This document shows, in pieces, positions 50,081 to 60,075 of a stretch of 64,000 bases of DNA. Where the stretch lies: contig NZ_CP080419.1 in NCBI RefSeq assembly GCF_019457595.1, forward strand, positions 124,001 through 188,000, read 5' to 3'. The notes under the pieces are model-generated. The model saw nothing but the letters and a program-made list of their open reading frames with translations. It was not told the origin of the DNA and did not search any database. The number at the start of each line of letters is the position of its first letter. Positions within the stretch are counted from its first letter, which is position 1. Made by a program: the position numbers and the translations under genes. The stretch comes from Shewanella psychrotolerans. GTDB lineage: Bacteria; Pseudomonadota; Gammaproteobacteria; Enterobacterales; Shewanellaceae.

Positions 50081-50515
50081 ATGCGTCTAAATACTCTATC
50101 ACCTGCTGCAGGTGCTAAATCAGCAGCTAAGCGTGTAGGTCGCGGTATCGGTTCTGGCTTAGGTAAGACTGCTGGTCGCGGTCACAAAGGTCAGAAGTCT
50201 CGTTCAGGCGGCGGCGTTCGCGTCGGTTTCGAAGGTGGTCAAATGCCACTTAAGATTCGTTTGCCGAAGTTCGGTTTCACTTCGCGTAAAGCGATGGTGT
50301 CTGCCGAAGTTCGTATTAGCGAACTAGCTAAAGTTAACGGTGATGTTGTCGACTTGAATGCACTGAAAGATGCGAATCTAGTAACTCGCAACATACAGTT
50401 TGCTAAAGTCGTTCTTTCAGGTACCATTGAACGCCCTGTGACCGTTAAAGGTCTTAAGGTAACCAAAGGTGCTCGTGCAGCTATTGAAGCTGCCGGCGGA
50501 AAGATCGAGGAATAA
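50081..50515 (+). CDS. rplO: 50S ribosomal protein L15
   Basis: Late-assembly 50S protein of 144 residues (as E. coli) with a glycine- and basic-rich N-terminal extension ([20 protein letters not shown]). Immediately upstream of secY. Confidence 0.97.
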   Translation: MRLNTLSPAAGAKSAAKRVGRGIGSGLGKTAGRGHKGQKSRSGGGVRVGFEGGQMPLKIRLPKFGFTSRKAMVSAEVRISELAKVNGDVVDLNALKDANLVTRNIQFAKVVLSGTIERPVTVKGLKVTKGARAAIEAAGGKIEE

Positions 50516-50522
50516 TACGTCG

Positions 50523-51863
50523 ATGGCAAAACCAGGACTTGATTTAAAAAGCGCGAAAGGTGGATTTTCTGAACTGAAAGCTCGCCTCCTGTTCGTGATT
50601 GGTGCGATTATCGTCTTTAGAGCCGGTTCGTTCGTACCAATTCCTGGTATTGACGCAGCTGTATTAGCAGAGCTGTTTAATCAGCAGAAGGGTACCATCT
50701 TAGGCATGTTTAACATGTTCTCTGGTGGCGCCCTTGAACGTGCTTCTATCTTTGCATTAGGTATCATGCCGTATATTTCGGCATCGATTATCATGCAATT
50801 ATTGACGGTTGTTCATCCTGCGCTTGCCGAACTGAAAAAGGAAGGTGAGTCAGGGCGTAAGAAAATTAGTCAATACACACGATATGGCACGCTGGTCTTG
50901 GGTACATTCCAAGCGATCGGTATCGCAACCGGTTTACCAAATTTAGTCCCAGGTTTAGTTGTAAATCTTGGCTTTGGTTTCTACTTCGTTGCGGTTGTGA
51001 GTCTAGTAACAGGAACTATGTTCTTAATGTGGCTAGGTGAGCAAATTACCGAGAGAGGCATAGGTAACGGTATCTCGATTTTGATTTTCGCAGGTATTGT
51101 GGCTGGTCTACCATCTGCTATCGGCCAAACGGCTGAGCAGGCGCGTCAAGGCGACTTGAACGTACTCGTATTATTGTTGATTGCGGTAATTGTATTTGCT
51201 GTGACCTATTTTGTAGTGTTTGTTGAGCGTGGACAACGTCGTATCGTTGTTAACTATGCTAAGCGTCAGCAGGGCCGTAAGGTGTTCGCTGCGCAAAGTA
51301 CTCACTTACCACTGAAGATAAACATGGCTGGTGTAATTCCACCAATTTTTGCGTCAAGCATCATCTTGTTCCCAGGCACGCTGGCTCAGTGGTTTGGACA
51401 GAATGAAGGCTTATCTTGGTTAAGTGATTTTTCACTTGCAGTATCACCAGGTCAGCCGCTTTACTCATTATTGTATTCAACAGCAATTATTTTCTTCTGT
51501 TTCTTCTATACTGCGTTGGTGTTTAACCCTCGTGAAACAGCTGATAACTTGAAGAAGAGCGGTGCGTTTATTCCCGGGATCCGTCCTGGAGAACAGACTT
51601 CGCGTTATATAGATAAAGTGATGACTCGCCTAACATTAGCTGGCGCATTATATATCACCTTTATCTGTTTAATTCCGGAGTTCATGTTAATTGCGTGGAA
51701 GGTACAGTTCTATTTTGGCGGTACCTCACTACTAATTATGGTAGTCGTAATCATGGACTTCATGGCTCAGGTTCAGACCCATATGATGTCTCATCAGTAT
51801 GAGTCTGTGATGAAGAAAGCTAACCTAGTAAACAAAGCGAATTTAGATCGCTTTGGTCGCTAA
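50523..51863 (+). CDS. secY: Preprotein translocase subunit SecY
   Basis: Channel subunit of the Sec translocon in the inner membrane; 446 residues with ten membrane segments. From the ATG at 50523 it begins [19 protein letters not shown]; an ATG at 50469 lies inside rplO. The plug/second segment follows [10 protein letters not shown], and the cytoplasmic loop with the conserved GKRQQGR-like basic run (KRQQGRKVF) that docks SecA and ribosomes is present. Works with SecE (24505) and SecG (outside the window). Penultimate gene of the spc operon. Confidence 0.97.
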   Translation: MAKPGLDLKSAKGGFSELKARLLFVIGAIIVFRAGSFVPIPGIDAAVLAELFNQQKGTILGMFNMFSGGALERASIFALGIMPYISASIIMQLLTVVHPALAELKKEGESGRKKISQYTRYGTLVLGTFQAIGIATGLPNLVPGLVVNLGFGFYFVAVVSLVTGTMFLMWLGEQITERGIGNGISILIFAGIVAGLPSAIGQTAEQARQGDLNVLVLLLIAVIVFAVTYFVVFVERGQRRIVVNYAKRQQGRKVFAAQSTHLPLKINMAGVIPPIFASSIILFPGTLAQWFGQNEGLSWLSDFSLAVSPGQPLYSLLYSTAIIFFCFFYTALVFNPRETADNLKKSGAFIPGIRPGEQTSRYIDKVMTRLTLAGALYITFICLIPEFMLIAWKVQFYFGGTSLLIMVVVIMDFMAQVQTHMMSHQYESVMKKANLVNKANLDRFGR

Positions 51864-51884
51864 TTAGCTTTACGGAGTGATGAA

Positions 51885-51998
51885 ATGAAAGTTCGAGCTT
51901 CCGTGAAGAAGATCTGCCGTAACTGCAAGATCGTCAAGCGTAGCGGCGTTGTACGCGTTATCTGTGTTGAACCAAAACACAAACAGCGTCAAGGCTAA
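51885..51998 (+). CDS. rpmJ: 50S ribosomal protein L36
   Basis: Thirty-seven residues, the smallest ribosomal protein. This is the zinc-binding (C+) form: Cys11, Cys14, Cys27 and His32 form the ribbon. Zinc-starved cells of related species replace it with a C- paralogue; none is seen here. Starts 21 bases after secY with GGAG upstream. Confidence 0.97.
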   Translation: MKVRASVKKICRNCKIVKRSGVVRVICVEPKHKQRQG

Positions 51999-52002
51999 AA
52001 AC

Positions 52003-52035
52003 TTTTGACCAGCTCAAATTTTGAGCTGGTCAAAA
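52003..52035. terminator. Palindrome at the spc-alpha junction
   Basis: Two perfect 16-base arms (TTTTGACCAGCTCAAA and complement) flank a single base. As RNA it would fold into a long hairpin just after rpmJ. The T run after it is weak, so it may be a partial terminator or processing site between spc and alpha. Confidence 0.6.
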
Positions 52036-52041
52036 TATTAT

Positions 52042-52070
52042 TTGCAAAATTGTCATCTGTCGAGTATCCT
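52042..52070 (+). promoter_or_regulatory. Alpha operon promoter
   Basis: TTGCAA (52042-52047) and TATCCT (52065-52070) are separated by 17 bases, about 45 bases before rpsM. Confidence 0.65.
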
Positions 52071-52114
52071 ACCGGGCTTTTCACAGATGGCCTTTAACTT
52101 ATGAGGAGTGCATA

Positions 52115-52471
52115 GTGGCCCGTATCGCTGGCATTAACATTCCTGATCAAAAGCATACAGTCATTGCATTGACTGCTATCTATGGTATTGGATTAACTCG
52201 CGCACAAAAAATCTGCGCGGCTACTTCAATTGCTGAAGATGCTAAGATCAAGGAATTGAGCGAAGCTCAAATAGACACACTACGCGAAGAAGTTGCTAAA
52301 TACATTGTAGAAGGTGACTTACGTCGTGAAGTATCCATGAACATCAAGCGTCTAATGGACCTTGGTTGTTATCGTGGTCTTCGCCACCGTCGTAGCCTGC
52401 CCCTTCGTGGGCAACGTACTAAGACCAATGCGCGTACGCGTAAAGGTCCACGTAAGCCAATTAGAAAGTAA
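52115..52471 (+). CDS. rpsM: 30S ribosomal protein S13
   Basis: Head protein forming bridges with the 50S subunit and P-site tRNA contacts through its basic tail; 118 residues. GTG start after GAGGAG. In E. coli S4 binds a pseudoknot around this start to repress the alpha operon, which fits rpsD being downstream. Confidence 0.96.
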   Translation: MARIAGINIPDQKHTVIALTAIYGIGLTRAQKICAATSIAEDAKIKELSEAQIDTLREEVAKYIVEGDLRREVSMNIKRLMDLGCYRGLRHRRSLPLRGQRTKTNARTRKGPRKPIRK

Positions 52472-52488
52472 CGGGAAGGTAAACCAAT

Positions 52489-52881
52489 ATGGCTAAAGTT
52501 CCGTCACGTTCAACGCGCAAGCGCGTACGTAAACAGGTTGCTGATGGCATGGCTCATATCCATGCATCTTTCAACAACACAATTATCACCATTACAGATC
52601 GTCAAGGTAATGCACTTTCTTGGGCAACATCTGGTGGTTCAGGTTTCCGTGGTTCACGTAAATCTACCCCATTCGCTGCACAGGTAGCTGCTGAGCGTGC
52701 AGGTGTTGCTGCTCAGGACTATGGTGTTAAAAACCTTGAAGTTTTCGTGAAGGGTCCAGGTCCAGGACGTGAGTCAGCTATTCGAGCGCTGAACGCGGTT
52801 GGTTACAAAATAACCAATATTACCGATGTGACGCCGATCCCTCATAATGGTTGTCGTCCTCCTAAGAAACGTCGCGTTTAA
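52489..52881 (+). CDS. rpsK: 30S ribosomal protein S11
   Basis: Platform protein of 130 residues. The C-terminal [16 protein letters not shown] contains the Asn-Gly pair that forms isoaspartate in E. coli S11. Confidence 0.97.
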
Positions 52882-52916
52882 TCGCCCGTTTTTAATAGGA
52901 TAGTTGGAGAAAGAAC

Positions 52917-53537
52917 ATGGCAAGATACTTGGGTCCAAAGCTCAAGCTCAGCCGCCGAGAAGGTACTGACCTTTTCTTAAAAAGCGGTGTGAGAGCAATT
53001 GATTCGAAGTGTAAGCTTGAAGCTGCACCTGGACAACACGGCGCTCGTAAGGCTCGTTTGTCTGAGTATGGCGTTCAGTTACGCGAAAAACAAAAAGTTC
53101 GTCGTACTTATGGTGTGCTAGAAAAGCAATTCCGTAACTACTACAAAGACGCTGCACGTCTAAAAGGTAACACTGGTGAAAACCTACTTACTCTTTTAGA
53201 AACTCGTTTAGATAACGTTGTATACCGTATGGGTTTTGGTGCTACACGTGCAGAAGCACGTCAGCTAGTTAGCCACAAATCTATTATGGTCAACGGCCGC
53301 GTTGTTAACATTCCATCATTTAAAGTGTCTGCAAATGATGTAATTAGCGTACGTGAGAAGTCTCAAAAGCAAGCTCGTATTAAGGCTGCTTTAGAAGTTG
53401 CGTCTCAGCGCGAAAAGCCAACATGGGTTGAAGTAGATAGTGCTAAGATGGAAGGTGCTTTCAAGCGTCTACCAGAACGTAGCGATTTATCTGCGGATAT
53501 TAACGAACAGCTGATCGTCGAGCTTTACTCTAAGTAA
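52917..53537 (+). CDS. rpsD: 30S ribosomal protein S4
   Basis: Primary 16S-binding protein, accuracy factor and, in E. coli, translational repressor of the alpha operon; 206 residues. The S4 RNA-binding domain is at about 95-150 ([23 protein letters not shown]). Confidence 0.97.
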   Translation: MARYLGPKLKLSRREGTDLFLKSGVRAIDSKCKLEAAPGQHGARKARLSEYGVQLREKQKVRRTYGVLEKQFRNYYKDAARLKGNTGENLLTLLETRLDNVVYRMGFGATRAEARQLVSHKSIMVNGRVVNIPSFKVSANDVISVREKSQKQARIKAALEVASQREKPTWVEVDSAKMEGAFKRLPERSDLSADINEQLIVELYSK

Positions 53538-53561
53538 GGCTAATAAACAAGAGAGGACACA

Positions 53562-54551
53562 ATGCAGGGTTCTGTTACAGAATTTCTTAAACCGCGTCTC
53601 GTTGATATCGAGCAGGTTAACCCAACACGTGCCAAGGTTACACTCGAACCGCTTGAGCGTGGTTTTGGTCATACTTTAGGTAACGCGTTGCGTCGTATCC
53701 TATTGTCGTCTATGCCCGGCTGCGCGGTTACCGAAGTCGAGATTGATGGTGTACTGCACGAATACAGCAGCAAGGAAGGCGTACAAGAGGATATCCTAGA
53801 GATCCTATTAAACCTTAAAGGTTTAGCAGTGGTTATCGAGGGTAAAGACGAGGCTATGCTTACTTTAAGCAAGTCAGGCGCAGGCCCTGTTACCGCAGCA
53901 GATATCACGCACGATGGTGATGTTACTATTATGAATCCTGATCATGTTATCTGTCATCTGACTGGTAATAATGACATCAGTATGCGTATCCGCGTTGAAC
54001 GTGGTCGTGGTTATGTTCCTGCTTCGGCTAGAGCGCAAACCGAAGACGACGATCGTCCAATTGGTCGCTTGCTAGTGGATTCATCTTTCTCACCTGTCGC
54101 GCGTATTGCTTACAATGTTGAAGCAGCACGTGTTGAACAGCGTACTGACTTAGACAAACTCGTTATCGATATGACCACTAATGGTACTATCGATCCTGAG
54201 GAAGCAATTCGTCGTTCTGCAACAATTTTAGCTGAACAGCTAGATGCGTTTGTTGAACTTCGTGATGTCACTGAGCCAGAGCAGAAAGAAGAGAAACCAG
54301 AGTTCGATCCGATTCTGTTGCGTCCTGTCGACGATCTAGAGCTAACTGTACGTTCGGCTAACTGTTTGAAAGCCGAAGCGATTCATTACATCGGAGATCT
54401 GGTACAGCGTACTGAGGTTGAGCTACTTAAAACACCTAACTTGGGTAAGAAATCTCTTACCGAAATTAAGGATGTGTTGGCTTCTCGCGGACTTTCATTA
54501 GGTATGCGTCTTGAAAACTGGCCTCCAGCTAGTTTAGCAGACGACCTATAA
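53562..54551 (+). CDS. rpoA: RNA polymerase subunit alpha
   Basis: Assembly platform of RNA polymerase (dimerising N-terminal domain, about 1-235) with a flexible linker and a C-terminal domain (about 250-329) that binds UP elements and activators; [12 protein letters not shown] holds the DNA-contacting arginine equivalent to E. coli Arg265. Length 329 residues, equal to E. coli. Expressed from the alpha operon between rpsD and rplQ. Confidence 0.98.
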   Translation: MQGSVTEFLKPRLVDIEQVNPTRAKVTLEPLERGFGHTLGNALRRILLSSMPGCAVTEVEIDGVLHEYSSKEGVQEDILEILLNLKGLAVVIEGKDEAMLTLSKSGAGPVTAADITHDGDVTIMNPDHVICHLTGNNDISMRIRVERGRGYVPASARAQTEDDDRPIGRLLVDSSFSPVARIAYNVEAARVEQRTDLDKLVIDMTTNGTIDPEEAIRRSATILAEQLDAFVELRDVTEPEQKEEKPEFDPILLRPVDDLELTVRSANCLKAEAIHYIGDLVQRTEVELLKTPNLGKKSLTEIKDVLASRGLSLGMRLENWPPASLADDL

Positions 54552-54591
54552 AGTCCTAGTTTGTACAGATTTAGGTAATAAGGATTAGGTC

Positions 54592-54984
54592 ATGCGCCAT
54601 CGTAAGAGTGGTCGTCAACTAAACCGCAACAGCAGCCATCGCCAAGCTATGTTCCGTAACATGGCAAGCTCATTAGTCCGTCACGAAGTGATCAAGACTA
54701 CTGTAGCTAAAGCGAAAGAACTGCGTCGCGTAGTTGAACCTCTAATAACACTTGCTAAGAGTGATAGCGTTGCAAATCGTCGTTTGGCGTTTGCTCGTAC
54801 TCGCGACGCTGAAGTCGTAGGTAAGTTATTTAATGAATTGGGTCCACGCTACCAGGAACGTCCTGGTGGATATACCCGTATCCTTAAGTGCGGTCTACGT
54901 ACTGGTGATAAAGCGCCTATGGCGTATATTGAACTAGTAGGTCGTCCAGAAGCTGCTGAAGCTGTTGAAGACGCTGCTGAGTAA
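54592..54984 (+). CDS. rplQ: 50S ribosomal protein L17
   Basis: Exit-side protein of 130 residues with the conserved [20 protein letters not shown] start. Last gene of the alpha operon, followed by a strong terminator. Confidence 0.97.
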   Translation: MRHRKSGRQLNRNSSHRQAMFRNMASSLVRHEVIKTTVAKAKELRRVVEPLITLAKSDSVANRRLAFARTRDAEVVGKLFNELGPRYQERPGGYTRILKCGLRTGDKAPMAYIELVGRPEAAEAVEDAAE

Positions 54985-55001
54985 CACTTGGATTCATTGT
55001 T

Positions 55002-55030
55002 AAAAAGCCGGGCAATTGCCCGGCTTTTTT
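55002..55030 (+). terminator. Alpha operon terminator
   Basis: Perfect palindrome AAAAAGCCGGGCAA with TTGCCCGGCTTTTT, then T. It also lies past the 3' end of the convergent gene at 55076. Confidence 0.93.
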
Positions 55031-55075
55031 ATTTCTTATCTTAAATTCATCTCTAAAGGCACTCTTGCCGCGATA

Positions 55076-56050
55076 TTAGTCAACCCACTGTGCCTTATCT
55101 GACATCTCCTTGGGAATCGACAGGTGCCACCTAGCTACGCCTGAGAGGCTAAAGCGAAAGCTGCCCTTACTGTCACTGATATAGCCTAAGTCTTCGGCCT
55201 TGGCGCCATGTAATAGTTTGTTGATTAAGGTTGCCGCTAGCTTGCCATGTTCATAGCCATTGAGCACATAACCACCTGTATTGGCTTGTTTGCCTATAGT
55301 GAAATCCCAGAAACCAAAATTCGGCACGGGAGACTCCTTAGCAGTCCAGGCAATAATTTTTTGGGGGTCTACATGCTCTCCTTGCTCCGAAGTGAGGCTG
55401 TGATAGAGGGCGATGAATATCCCTTGATATCCGGCTTTTTTAGCATTGAGCACAGCCTGGTGCCATGCTCGTTCGGACTCAACTAGTTCAAATTCTATGG
55501 TTAAATTACCTAGTCTGATCGGTTTGAGCTCTTCACTGATTGGGTTTAGAGCGGCGAGACTCGTAGCGCTGTTATCTGAGAGGATGAGTAGCTTTCTAGA
55601 CTCGGCTTTCGGTAATATGGTATCGACGAGTAATAGAGAACGCTTAAACAAGGGACGTTCTAAGACACCGATGAATTGCTGAAATTTTTGGATTCCGTGA
55701 TCTCTTGGATTCGTGTTTAGCCCTAAAATAACAACTGGAATATTGGTGGTTGCAATGCGTTCACTTAATAGTTTAATGGCATTGTCGTCAGCAAGGACTA
55801 TCATATCCGGTTTAAGGCTTTTGATGCGGTTCCAAGCCATATCAGCGCGTTTGACATATTCTTCATAGGGTAGACGCTTGGAGTCTAGGAAGAAGTTATC
55901 GACTTGGGCTGGTTGGCTTAGATTATCCAATATGGCGCGCCGGTAATCTTGCACCCAAGGGTAGCCTTCATGATAACTATGAACAAATAGAAGGTCCGCT
56001 GCAGCACTCGGCAGGCAGCAGAATAATAAGAGTAAAACCAGGATACGCAT
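55076..56050 (-). CDS. Periplasmic substrate-binding-like protein (unknown ligand)
   Basis: Protein of 324 residues with a signal peptide (LVLLLLFCCLPSAAA, cleavage near residue 18) and a type-1 periplasmic binding fold: LFVHSYHEG, IVLADDNAIKLL and PVVILGLN resemble the uncharacterised ABC substrate-binding (TrpX-like) family. The late glycine-tyrosine stretch GGYVLNGYEHGKLAATLINK fits that fold. No permease or ATPase is adjacent, so it could feed a sensor or be an orphan. It is monocistronic, between rplQ and ccmE. Ligand and partner cannot be told from sequence. Confidence 0.6.
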   Translation of the reverse strand: MRILVLLLLFCCLPSAAADLLFVHSYHEGYPWVQDYRRAILDNLSQPAQVDNFFLDSKRLPYEEYVKRADMAWNRIKSLKPDMIVLADDNAIKLLSERIATTNIPVVILGLNTNPRDHGIQKFQQFIGVLERPLFKRSLLLVDTILPKAESRKLLILSDNSATSLAALNPISEELKPIRLGNLTIEFELVESERAWHQAVLNAKKAGYQGIFIALYHSLTSEQGEHVDPQKIIAWTAKESPVPNFGFWDFTIGKQANTGGYVLNGYEHGKLAATLINKLLHGAKAEDLGYISDSKGSFRFSLSGVARWHLSIPKEMSDKAQWVD

Positions 56051-56118
56051 GGATGACTTTCCAAAGCACTTTTATATAGTTATAGCTGATTTTCCCGCGT
56101 AAGTATGTGTAAACGCAT

Positions 56119-56144
56119 TAAAAAAGGCCTCGTAAGAGGCCTTT
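56119..56144 (-). terminator. Terminator of ccmABCDE
   Basis: AAAGGCCTC pairs with GAGGCCTTT around GTAA, and on the minus strand it is followed by a run of T. It lies 12 bases after ccmE. Confidence 0.87.
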
Positions 56145-56156
56145 AATGTAAGTGGC

Positions 56157-56642
56157 TTAATAGCCTGATTTTTGTGTCGTGTTGTAGTCGAGTTTTTCGT
56201 GGGTTTGTCCCATGGCTTCAGCGACTTCTGGCGGCATATAGTTTTCATCATGCTTGGCAAGCACTTCTGTGGCTTCAAGTTTACCGTTCTCTATTAATAC
56301 GCCTTGAGCTACGATACCTTGCCCTTCACGGAATAGATCTGGCAGCAAGTCATCGTATGTCACTTGAATCTCACCACCTAGTGAGTCATGCACGGCGAAC
56401 TCTACATGGAGACTGTTTGGATCACGGATCATTGAGCCTACAGTAACCATTCCACCAACACGAATGCGTTGACCGACTTCAGGTTTTACGCCTGTATCTT
56501 TTTTGCCTTGCGTGATCTCCGTCGGAGTGTAGAACAAGTTTAAGTTTGAGTTCAGCGCATATAAAAGTAATGATGCGATTGCGGCAACACCACCAATTAA
56601 GGCACTAGCAAGGGCAAGTCTCTTCTTACGTCTAGCGTTCAC
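56157..56642 (-). CDS. ccmE: Cytochrome c maturation haem chaperone CcmE
   Basis: Periplasmic, membrane-anchored haem carrier that binds haem covalently through His131 ([14 protein letters not shown]) and passes it to CcmF/H; Tyr135 is the axial ligand position. Length 161 residues, one N-terminal membrane helix (about 10-30), then an OB-fold. Last gene of ccmABCDE, two bases after ccmD. Confidence 0.96.
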   Translation of the reverse strand: MNARRKKRLALASALIGGVAAIASLLLYALNSNLNLFYTPTEITQGKKDTGVKPEVGQRIRVGGMVTVGSMIRDPNSLHVEFAVHDSLGGEIQVTYDDLLPDLFREGQGIVAQGVLIENGKLEATEVLAKHDENYMPPEVAEAMGQTHEKLDYNTTQKSGY

Positions 56643-56644
56643 TG

Positions 56645-56839
56645 TTAATTACTCCGATTTGCTTTTAGGCGTTCTTCACGTTGCATTTTCTTCGATATTT
56701 CAGTCAGAATTTTGCGTTTCTGGCGCATACTGAAAAAAATCAAAGTCCCCAGCGAAAAGATCGTGACCCCGTAAGATAGCCATACATAGAAAGCATAACC
56801 ACCCATGTTAAAAAAATCTGTTAATGAATCGAACTGCAT
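56645..56839 (-). CDS. ccmD: Haem exporter small subunit CcmD
   Basis: Membrane protein of 64 residues with one segment (about 12-32, [22 protein letters not shown]) and a charged C-terminal tail, as in E. coli CcmD (69). It stabilises the CcmC-CcmE complex and helps release CcmE. The ATG overlaps the ccmC stop by one base (TAATG). Confidence 0.93.
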   Translation of the reverse strand: MQFDSLTDFFNMGGYAFYVWLSYGVTIFSLGTLIFFSMRQKRKILTEISKKMQREERLKANRSN

Positions 56840-57585
56840 TATTTGACTCCTTCAGCTTTCGCGAGTTCCCTAACCCAAGGACGCATCCCATTTCTGGCTA
56901 AAACCTCGGCTCTGAAACGTACTAAAGTGATGGCTCCAATCATGAGACCAAAACCAAAGATGTTGATCAGTAACGGGTACAGCATCTCAGGTGCCATCGA
57001 GGATTTCTCGGTGATTTTAATAGTTGCAGGCTGATGAAGTGAGTTCCACCATTCTACTGAATACTTAATGATTGGTATGTTGATTACACCTACAATCGCT
57101 AGGATACCAGCCGCTCGTGCAGCAAGCACCTTGTCTTCGAAAGAGGCGTATAGCGAGATCACACCTAGGTAGAGGAACAGTAGTACCAGTTCAGAGGTTA
57201 AGCGCGCATCCCATACCCACCAAGTACCCCACATAGGCTTACCCCAAGCGGCTCCCGTGATCAGAGCGATAAAGGTGACAACGGCACCGATAGGTGCGAT
57301 GGCCGCCGCTGCCCAGTCAGCCGACTTGATCTGCCATACCAAGCCAATGAACGCTGAGGTTGCCATCGCCATGTAGGCCGACATAGACATTGAAGCGGCT
57401 GGTACGTGGATGAAGATGATGCGGTAGCTGTCACCCTGTTGATAATCAACGGGAGCGAAAAGCAAGCCCCAGATAGATCCGACACCTATAAATCCGAACG
57501 CAAGTGCAGCGAACCAAGGCAGCAGCTTGCCAGCGAGATTATACGCACGTTGAGGATCTGCGTATGAATGTAGCCATTTCCACAT
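56839..57585 (-). CDS. ccmC: Haem lyase/exporter subunit CcmC
   Basis: Inner-membrane protein that loads haem onto CcmE; 248 residues, six membrane segments. The periplasmic tryptophan-rich WWD motif is MWGTWWVWDARLTSELVLL, which holds haem, flanked by histidine ligands (HVPAASMS upstream; HQPATIK downstream). Operon gene between ccmB and ccmD. Confidence 0.96.
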   Translation of the reverse strand: MWKWLHSYADPQRAYNLAGKLLPWFAALAFGFIGVGSIWGLLFAPVDYQQGDSYRIIFIHVPAASMSMSAYMAMATSAFIGLVWQIKSADWAAAAIAPIGAVVTFIALITGAAWGKPMWGTWWVWDARLTSELVLLFLYLGVISLYASFEDKVLAARAAGILAIVGVINIPIIKYSVEWWNSLHQPATIKITEKSSMAPEMLYPLLINIFGFGLMIGAITLVRFRAEVLARNGMRPWVRELAKAEGVK

Positions 57586-57586
57586 A

Positions 57587-58273
57587 TTAGTTAGTACTCA
57601 CTCTTAGAGAGGCACCAATCGCAAATGGTGCCAAAATTAACGAACCGACCAACATCGCACCAATAATGGCTAGATGGCCGCTGTAGGGTAGATTTAATCC
57701 TGCAGCATCGATTGCACTGGTGGCAAATATCAATACCGGAATATAAAGCGGTAGGATGAGCAAGCTAAGCAATACTCCGCCTTTACGTAATCCCACTGTT
57801 AACGCGACACCGATGGCGCCGAGTAGGCTGAGAACTGGAGTTCCAAGTGCCAGAGTTGCTAATAGTGCACCATAGCTGTTTTCCTCTAGGTGCAGCAGTA
57901 CGGCAAGCAATGGTGCAACTAAAATTAGCGGAACACCCGTTAGTATCCAGTGAGCCAATACCTTTGCCAATACCATTAAAGACAATGGCTGTGGGCTTAG
58001 CAACATCTGCTCAAGACTACCATCGACAAAGTCTGCCTTGAATAGTCGCTCTAACGAGAGCATTGAGGCAAGTAAAGCTGCAACCCAGATAATTCCTGGC
58101 GCCACGCGCGATAATACCTGCGGCTCAGGGCCTATTCCTAATGGGAACAGCGTAACTACCAAAATAAAGAAAAGTAGTGGATTAAAAATATCCCCTTTAT
58201 GTCTTATCGCAATTTGTAAGTCACGCTTTAAAAGCGTGAAAAATGCTTGGGTAAAACTAATGCCTTTTTTCAT
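57587..58273 (-). CDS. ccmB: Haem exporter permease CcmB
   Basis: Six-segment membrane protein of 228 residues, permease partner of CcmA; required for release of holo-CcmE. Conserved LLFFILVVTLFPLGIGPEP and LPLYIPVLIFATSAI. Starts ten bases after ccmA, and its stop is one base before ccmC. Confidence 0.95.
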   Translation of the reverse strand: MKKGISFTQAFFTLLKRDLQIAIRHKGDIFNPLLFFILVVTLFPLGIGPEPQVLSRVAPGIIWVAALLASMLSLERLFKADFVDGSLEQMLLSPQPLSLMVLAKVLAHWILTGVPLILVAPLLAVLLHLEENSYGALLATLALGTPVLSLLGAIGVALTVGLRKGGVLLSLLILPLYIPVLIFATSAIDAAGLNLPYSGHLAIIGAMLVGSLILAPFAIGASLRVSTN

Positions 58274-58283
58274 CTACTGCACC

Positions 58284-58934
58284 TTATACAAAGCGGTAAT
58301 CTAAGCGAATTTTTCGCAGAATATCTTCACCTATGATGCCCATATCTTGGTGAGTCGTCATGATGACGCATCCACCATTCTTGGCATGTTTTAAAAACAG
58401 GTGTTCCAACTCTTCAACGCCTTTTTTGTCAATTGCAGTAAACGGTTCATCGAGTAACCAGACTTTACAATTAGTGTGCCATAGCCTTGCTAGTGCGGTT
58501 CGTCGATGTTGGCCGGCAGAGAGATGCCCTGCTAGCGCTTCTTCAAAACCGGAAAGATTAACTTTTGCTAATATCTCATTGGTGCTGAACTCATCATACC
58601 CAGTGATTCTTAAATTAAAGTTAAGGTTTTCTTCGGCAGTTAACTCACTTTTTACGCCTGCTAAATGGCCTAAATATAAAAGATCGTCGTTGTATTCATC
58701 ACGACATCGAGTGATATCCTCACCTTTATAAAGTGTTTCGCCAGCGTAAGGTCGAGATAAACCTGCGAGAATACGCAGTAGGCTAGTTTTACCCGCGCCA
58801 TTGGGACCTTCAATTTGGACAATTTCACCAGCTTGGATGTTGAAACTCAATTCATCAAATAAGATTCGCTCTTCACGAATGCAAGTTAAGTTATCGGCCG
58901 ATACCAGTGTTGTTGCTATTTTTTCTTTTTCCAC
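58284..58934 (-). CDS. ccmA: Cytochrome c maturation ATPase CcmA
   Basis: ABC ATPase of 216 residues that, with CcmBCD, uses ATP to release haem-loaded CcmE. Walker A is GPNGAGKTS (about 40-48), the signature is LSAGQHRR, and Walker B is VWLLDEP; the H-loop TTHQDMG follows. First gene of the ccmABCDE operon, divergent from scyA. Confidence 0.96.
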   Translation of the reverse strand: MEKEKIATTLVSADNLTCIREERILFDELSFNIQAGEIVQIEGPNGAGKTSLLRILAGLSRPYAGETLYKGEDITRCRDEYNDDLLYLGHLAGVKSELTAEENLNFNLRITGYDEFSTNEILAKVNLSGFEEALAGHLSAGQHRRTALARLWHTNCKVWLLDEPFTAIDKKGVEELEHLFLKHAKNGGCVIMTTHQDMGIIGEDILRKIRLDYRFV

Positions 58935-59270
58935 TGAACCCTCTATCTCAAGCCATATGTCAACGCAAGTGATATTAACATAATCCCTTATTAGGGTTTA
59001 GCATTGGTTACTTTTTAGTGTCAGCAATTTGATATGCTTCCAAAAAGTGAAACCTTTTATTATTCGCATCGAACTTTTTCAACTTTTGCTAATGTAACAG
59101 CTAAATGTCTGTTCAAGCGCGCAATCTGAGTGAAAATTCTGATATTAGTCACAAAAAGGTGAGATTTGTTGAAGTTTGATGTATCCTTAGCTGGCAATAA
59201 AATTAGTCTGCCCAGCATAGAGTCAGGGTGGCATTGAGCTTTGTTAATATTTGCATTAGGAACATTGAAC
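58935..59270. promoter_or_regulatory. Divergent ccmA/scyA promoter region
   Basis: AT-rich 336-base region without a gene. For scyA a likely promoter is TTGATG (59176-59181) and TAAAAT (59198-59203), 16 bases apart. I see no clear FNR, CRP or ArcA site for ccmA. Confidence 0.6.
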
Positions 59271-59564
59271 ATGAAAAAACTGTTAGCATTGTCAGCAGTG
59301 GCTGCTTTGACCTTGTCTGCAAACGTATTTGCACAAGAAGGTGAGGCTATCTATAACAAGGCATGCCATGTATGCCATAGCATGGGCGTTGCCGGTGCAC
59401 CTAAATCACACGATGCTGCTGCATGGGAACCTCGTTTAGCTAAGGGTCTAGATGCGCTAGTCGGTAGTGTTAAGACTGGTCTAAACGCAATGCCACCAGG
59501 TGGTATGTGTACTGATTGTACTGATGAAGATTACAAGAAGGCTATCGAGTTCATGTCTAAGTAA
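59271..59564 (+). CDS. scyA: Cytochrome c5 ScyA
   Basis: Small periplasmic monohaem cytochrome of 97 residues; in S. oneidensis ScyA passes electrons between membrane quinol-oxidising complexes and terminal reductases. Signal peptide about 1-21 (ends VFA-QEG). Haem motif CHVCH (32-36), likely axial Met74 in NAMPPGG, and the Cys80/Cys83 pair (CTDC) typical of cytochrome c5. Starts at ATG 59271 (AGGA upstream). It lies between ccmA and ccmI, next to the machinery that attaches its haem. Confidence 0.9.
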   Translation: MKKLLALSAVAALTLSANVFAQEGEAIYNKACHVCHSMGVAGAPKSHDAAAWEPRLAKGLDALVGSVKTGLNAMPPGGMCTDCTDEDYKKAIEFMSK

Positions 59565-59577
59565 TTTGTTGTCAAAG

Positions 59578-59605
59578 AAAAGCCGGCTTGATGCCGGTTT
59601 TTTTA
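59578..59605 (+). terminator. Terminator of scyA
   Basis: AAGCCGGC and GCCGGTTTTTTT form a stem around TTGAT with T run, 14 bases past the scyA stop. Confidence 0.82.
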
Positions 59606-59706
59606 TGCCTGTGATTTGCTCTAAGGTTGTCTACAGCTTTCATCGTAAACACTCAATGCAAAGCATTTAAGCATCAAAAATTCCCGACGCTAAAGTCTAA
59701 TACCAA

Positions 59707-60043
59707 TCAGTATAAGAAAGTGATCGACTCTGGTTTTTTTGGCAACGCATTTAAGGCGAATGGATGATGGAATGCATGTTCCCGACATATATAAGACATT
59801 GCCTTATCAGAGCGATCCTTTAATGCCAAACCGTCGCTGAGCAATCGCATCTGTATATTAATTAGAATCAATCCCATTTTCAGTACAAGCCAGAGCGCCT
59901 GCTGTGCAGGCAAGCGACGATTACGGATTCGATGTAAGTAAGGATTGTTCGATCCACTCCGAATCAATAGCTTCCATTACAGCGCTATAAGGCCGATGTT
60001 CTTCAACGGACTTATGTTCTAATTCAAGCTCTTGAGCGAACAG
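59707..60043 (-). pseudogene. IS4-family transposase remnant (N-terminal part)
   Basis: Two frames read on the minus strand join into the start of an IS4-type transposase. Frame one (60043 to 59921) gives LFAQELELEH and AIDSEWIEQSLL before a stop; frame two continues with RIRNRRLPAQQALWLVLKMG, the conserved N-terminal block of these transposases. The sequence then decays into an unrelated frame ending at 59707. The DDE catalytic part and any terminal repeats are missing, so the element is dead. The relic lies just beyond the ccmI terminator. Confidence 0.65.
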
Positions 60044-60075
60044 AAAAAATCCCCACCAGAATACTGGTAGGGATT
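60043..60075 (-). terminator. Terminator of ccmI
   Basis: AATCCCCACCAG and CTGGTAGGGATT form a 12-base stem with one mismatched or wobble position, followed on the minus strand by TTTTTT. Confidence 0.82.

Noticed and set aside
59100..59165. CRP-like half sites (AGTGA, TCACA) upstream of scyA
   Set aside because: The half sites are 15 bases apart, not six, so they do not make a CRP operator.
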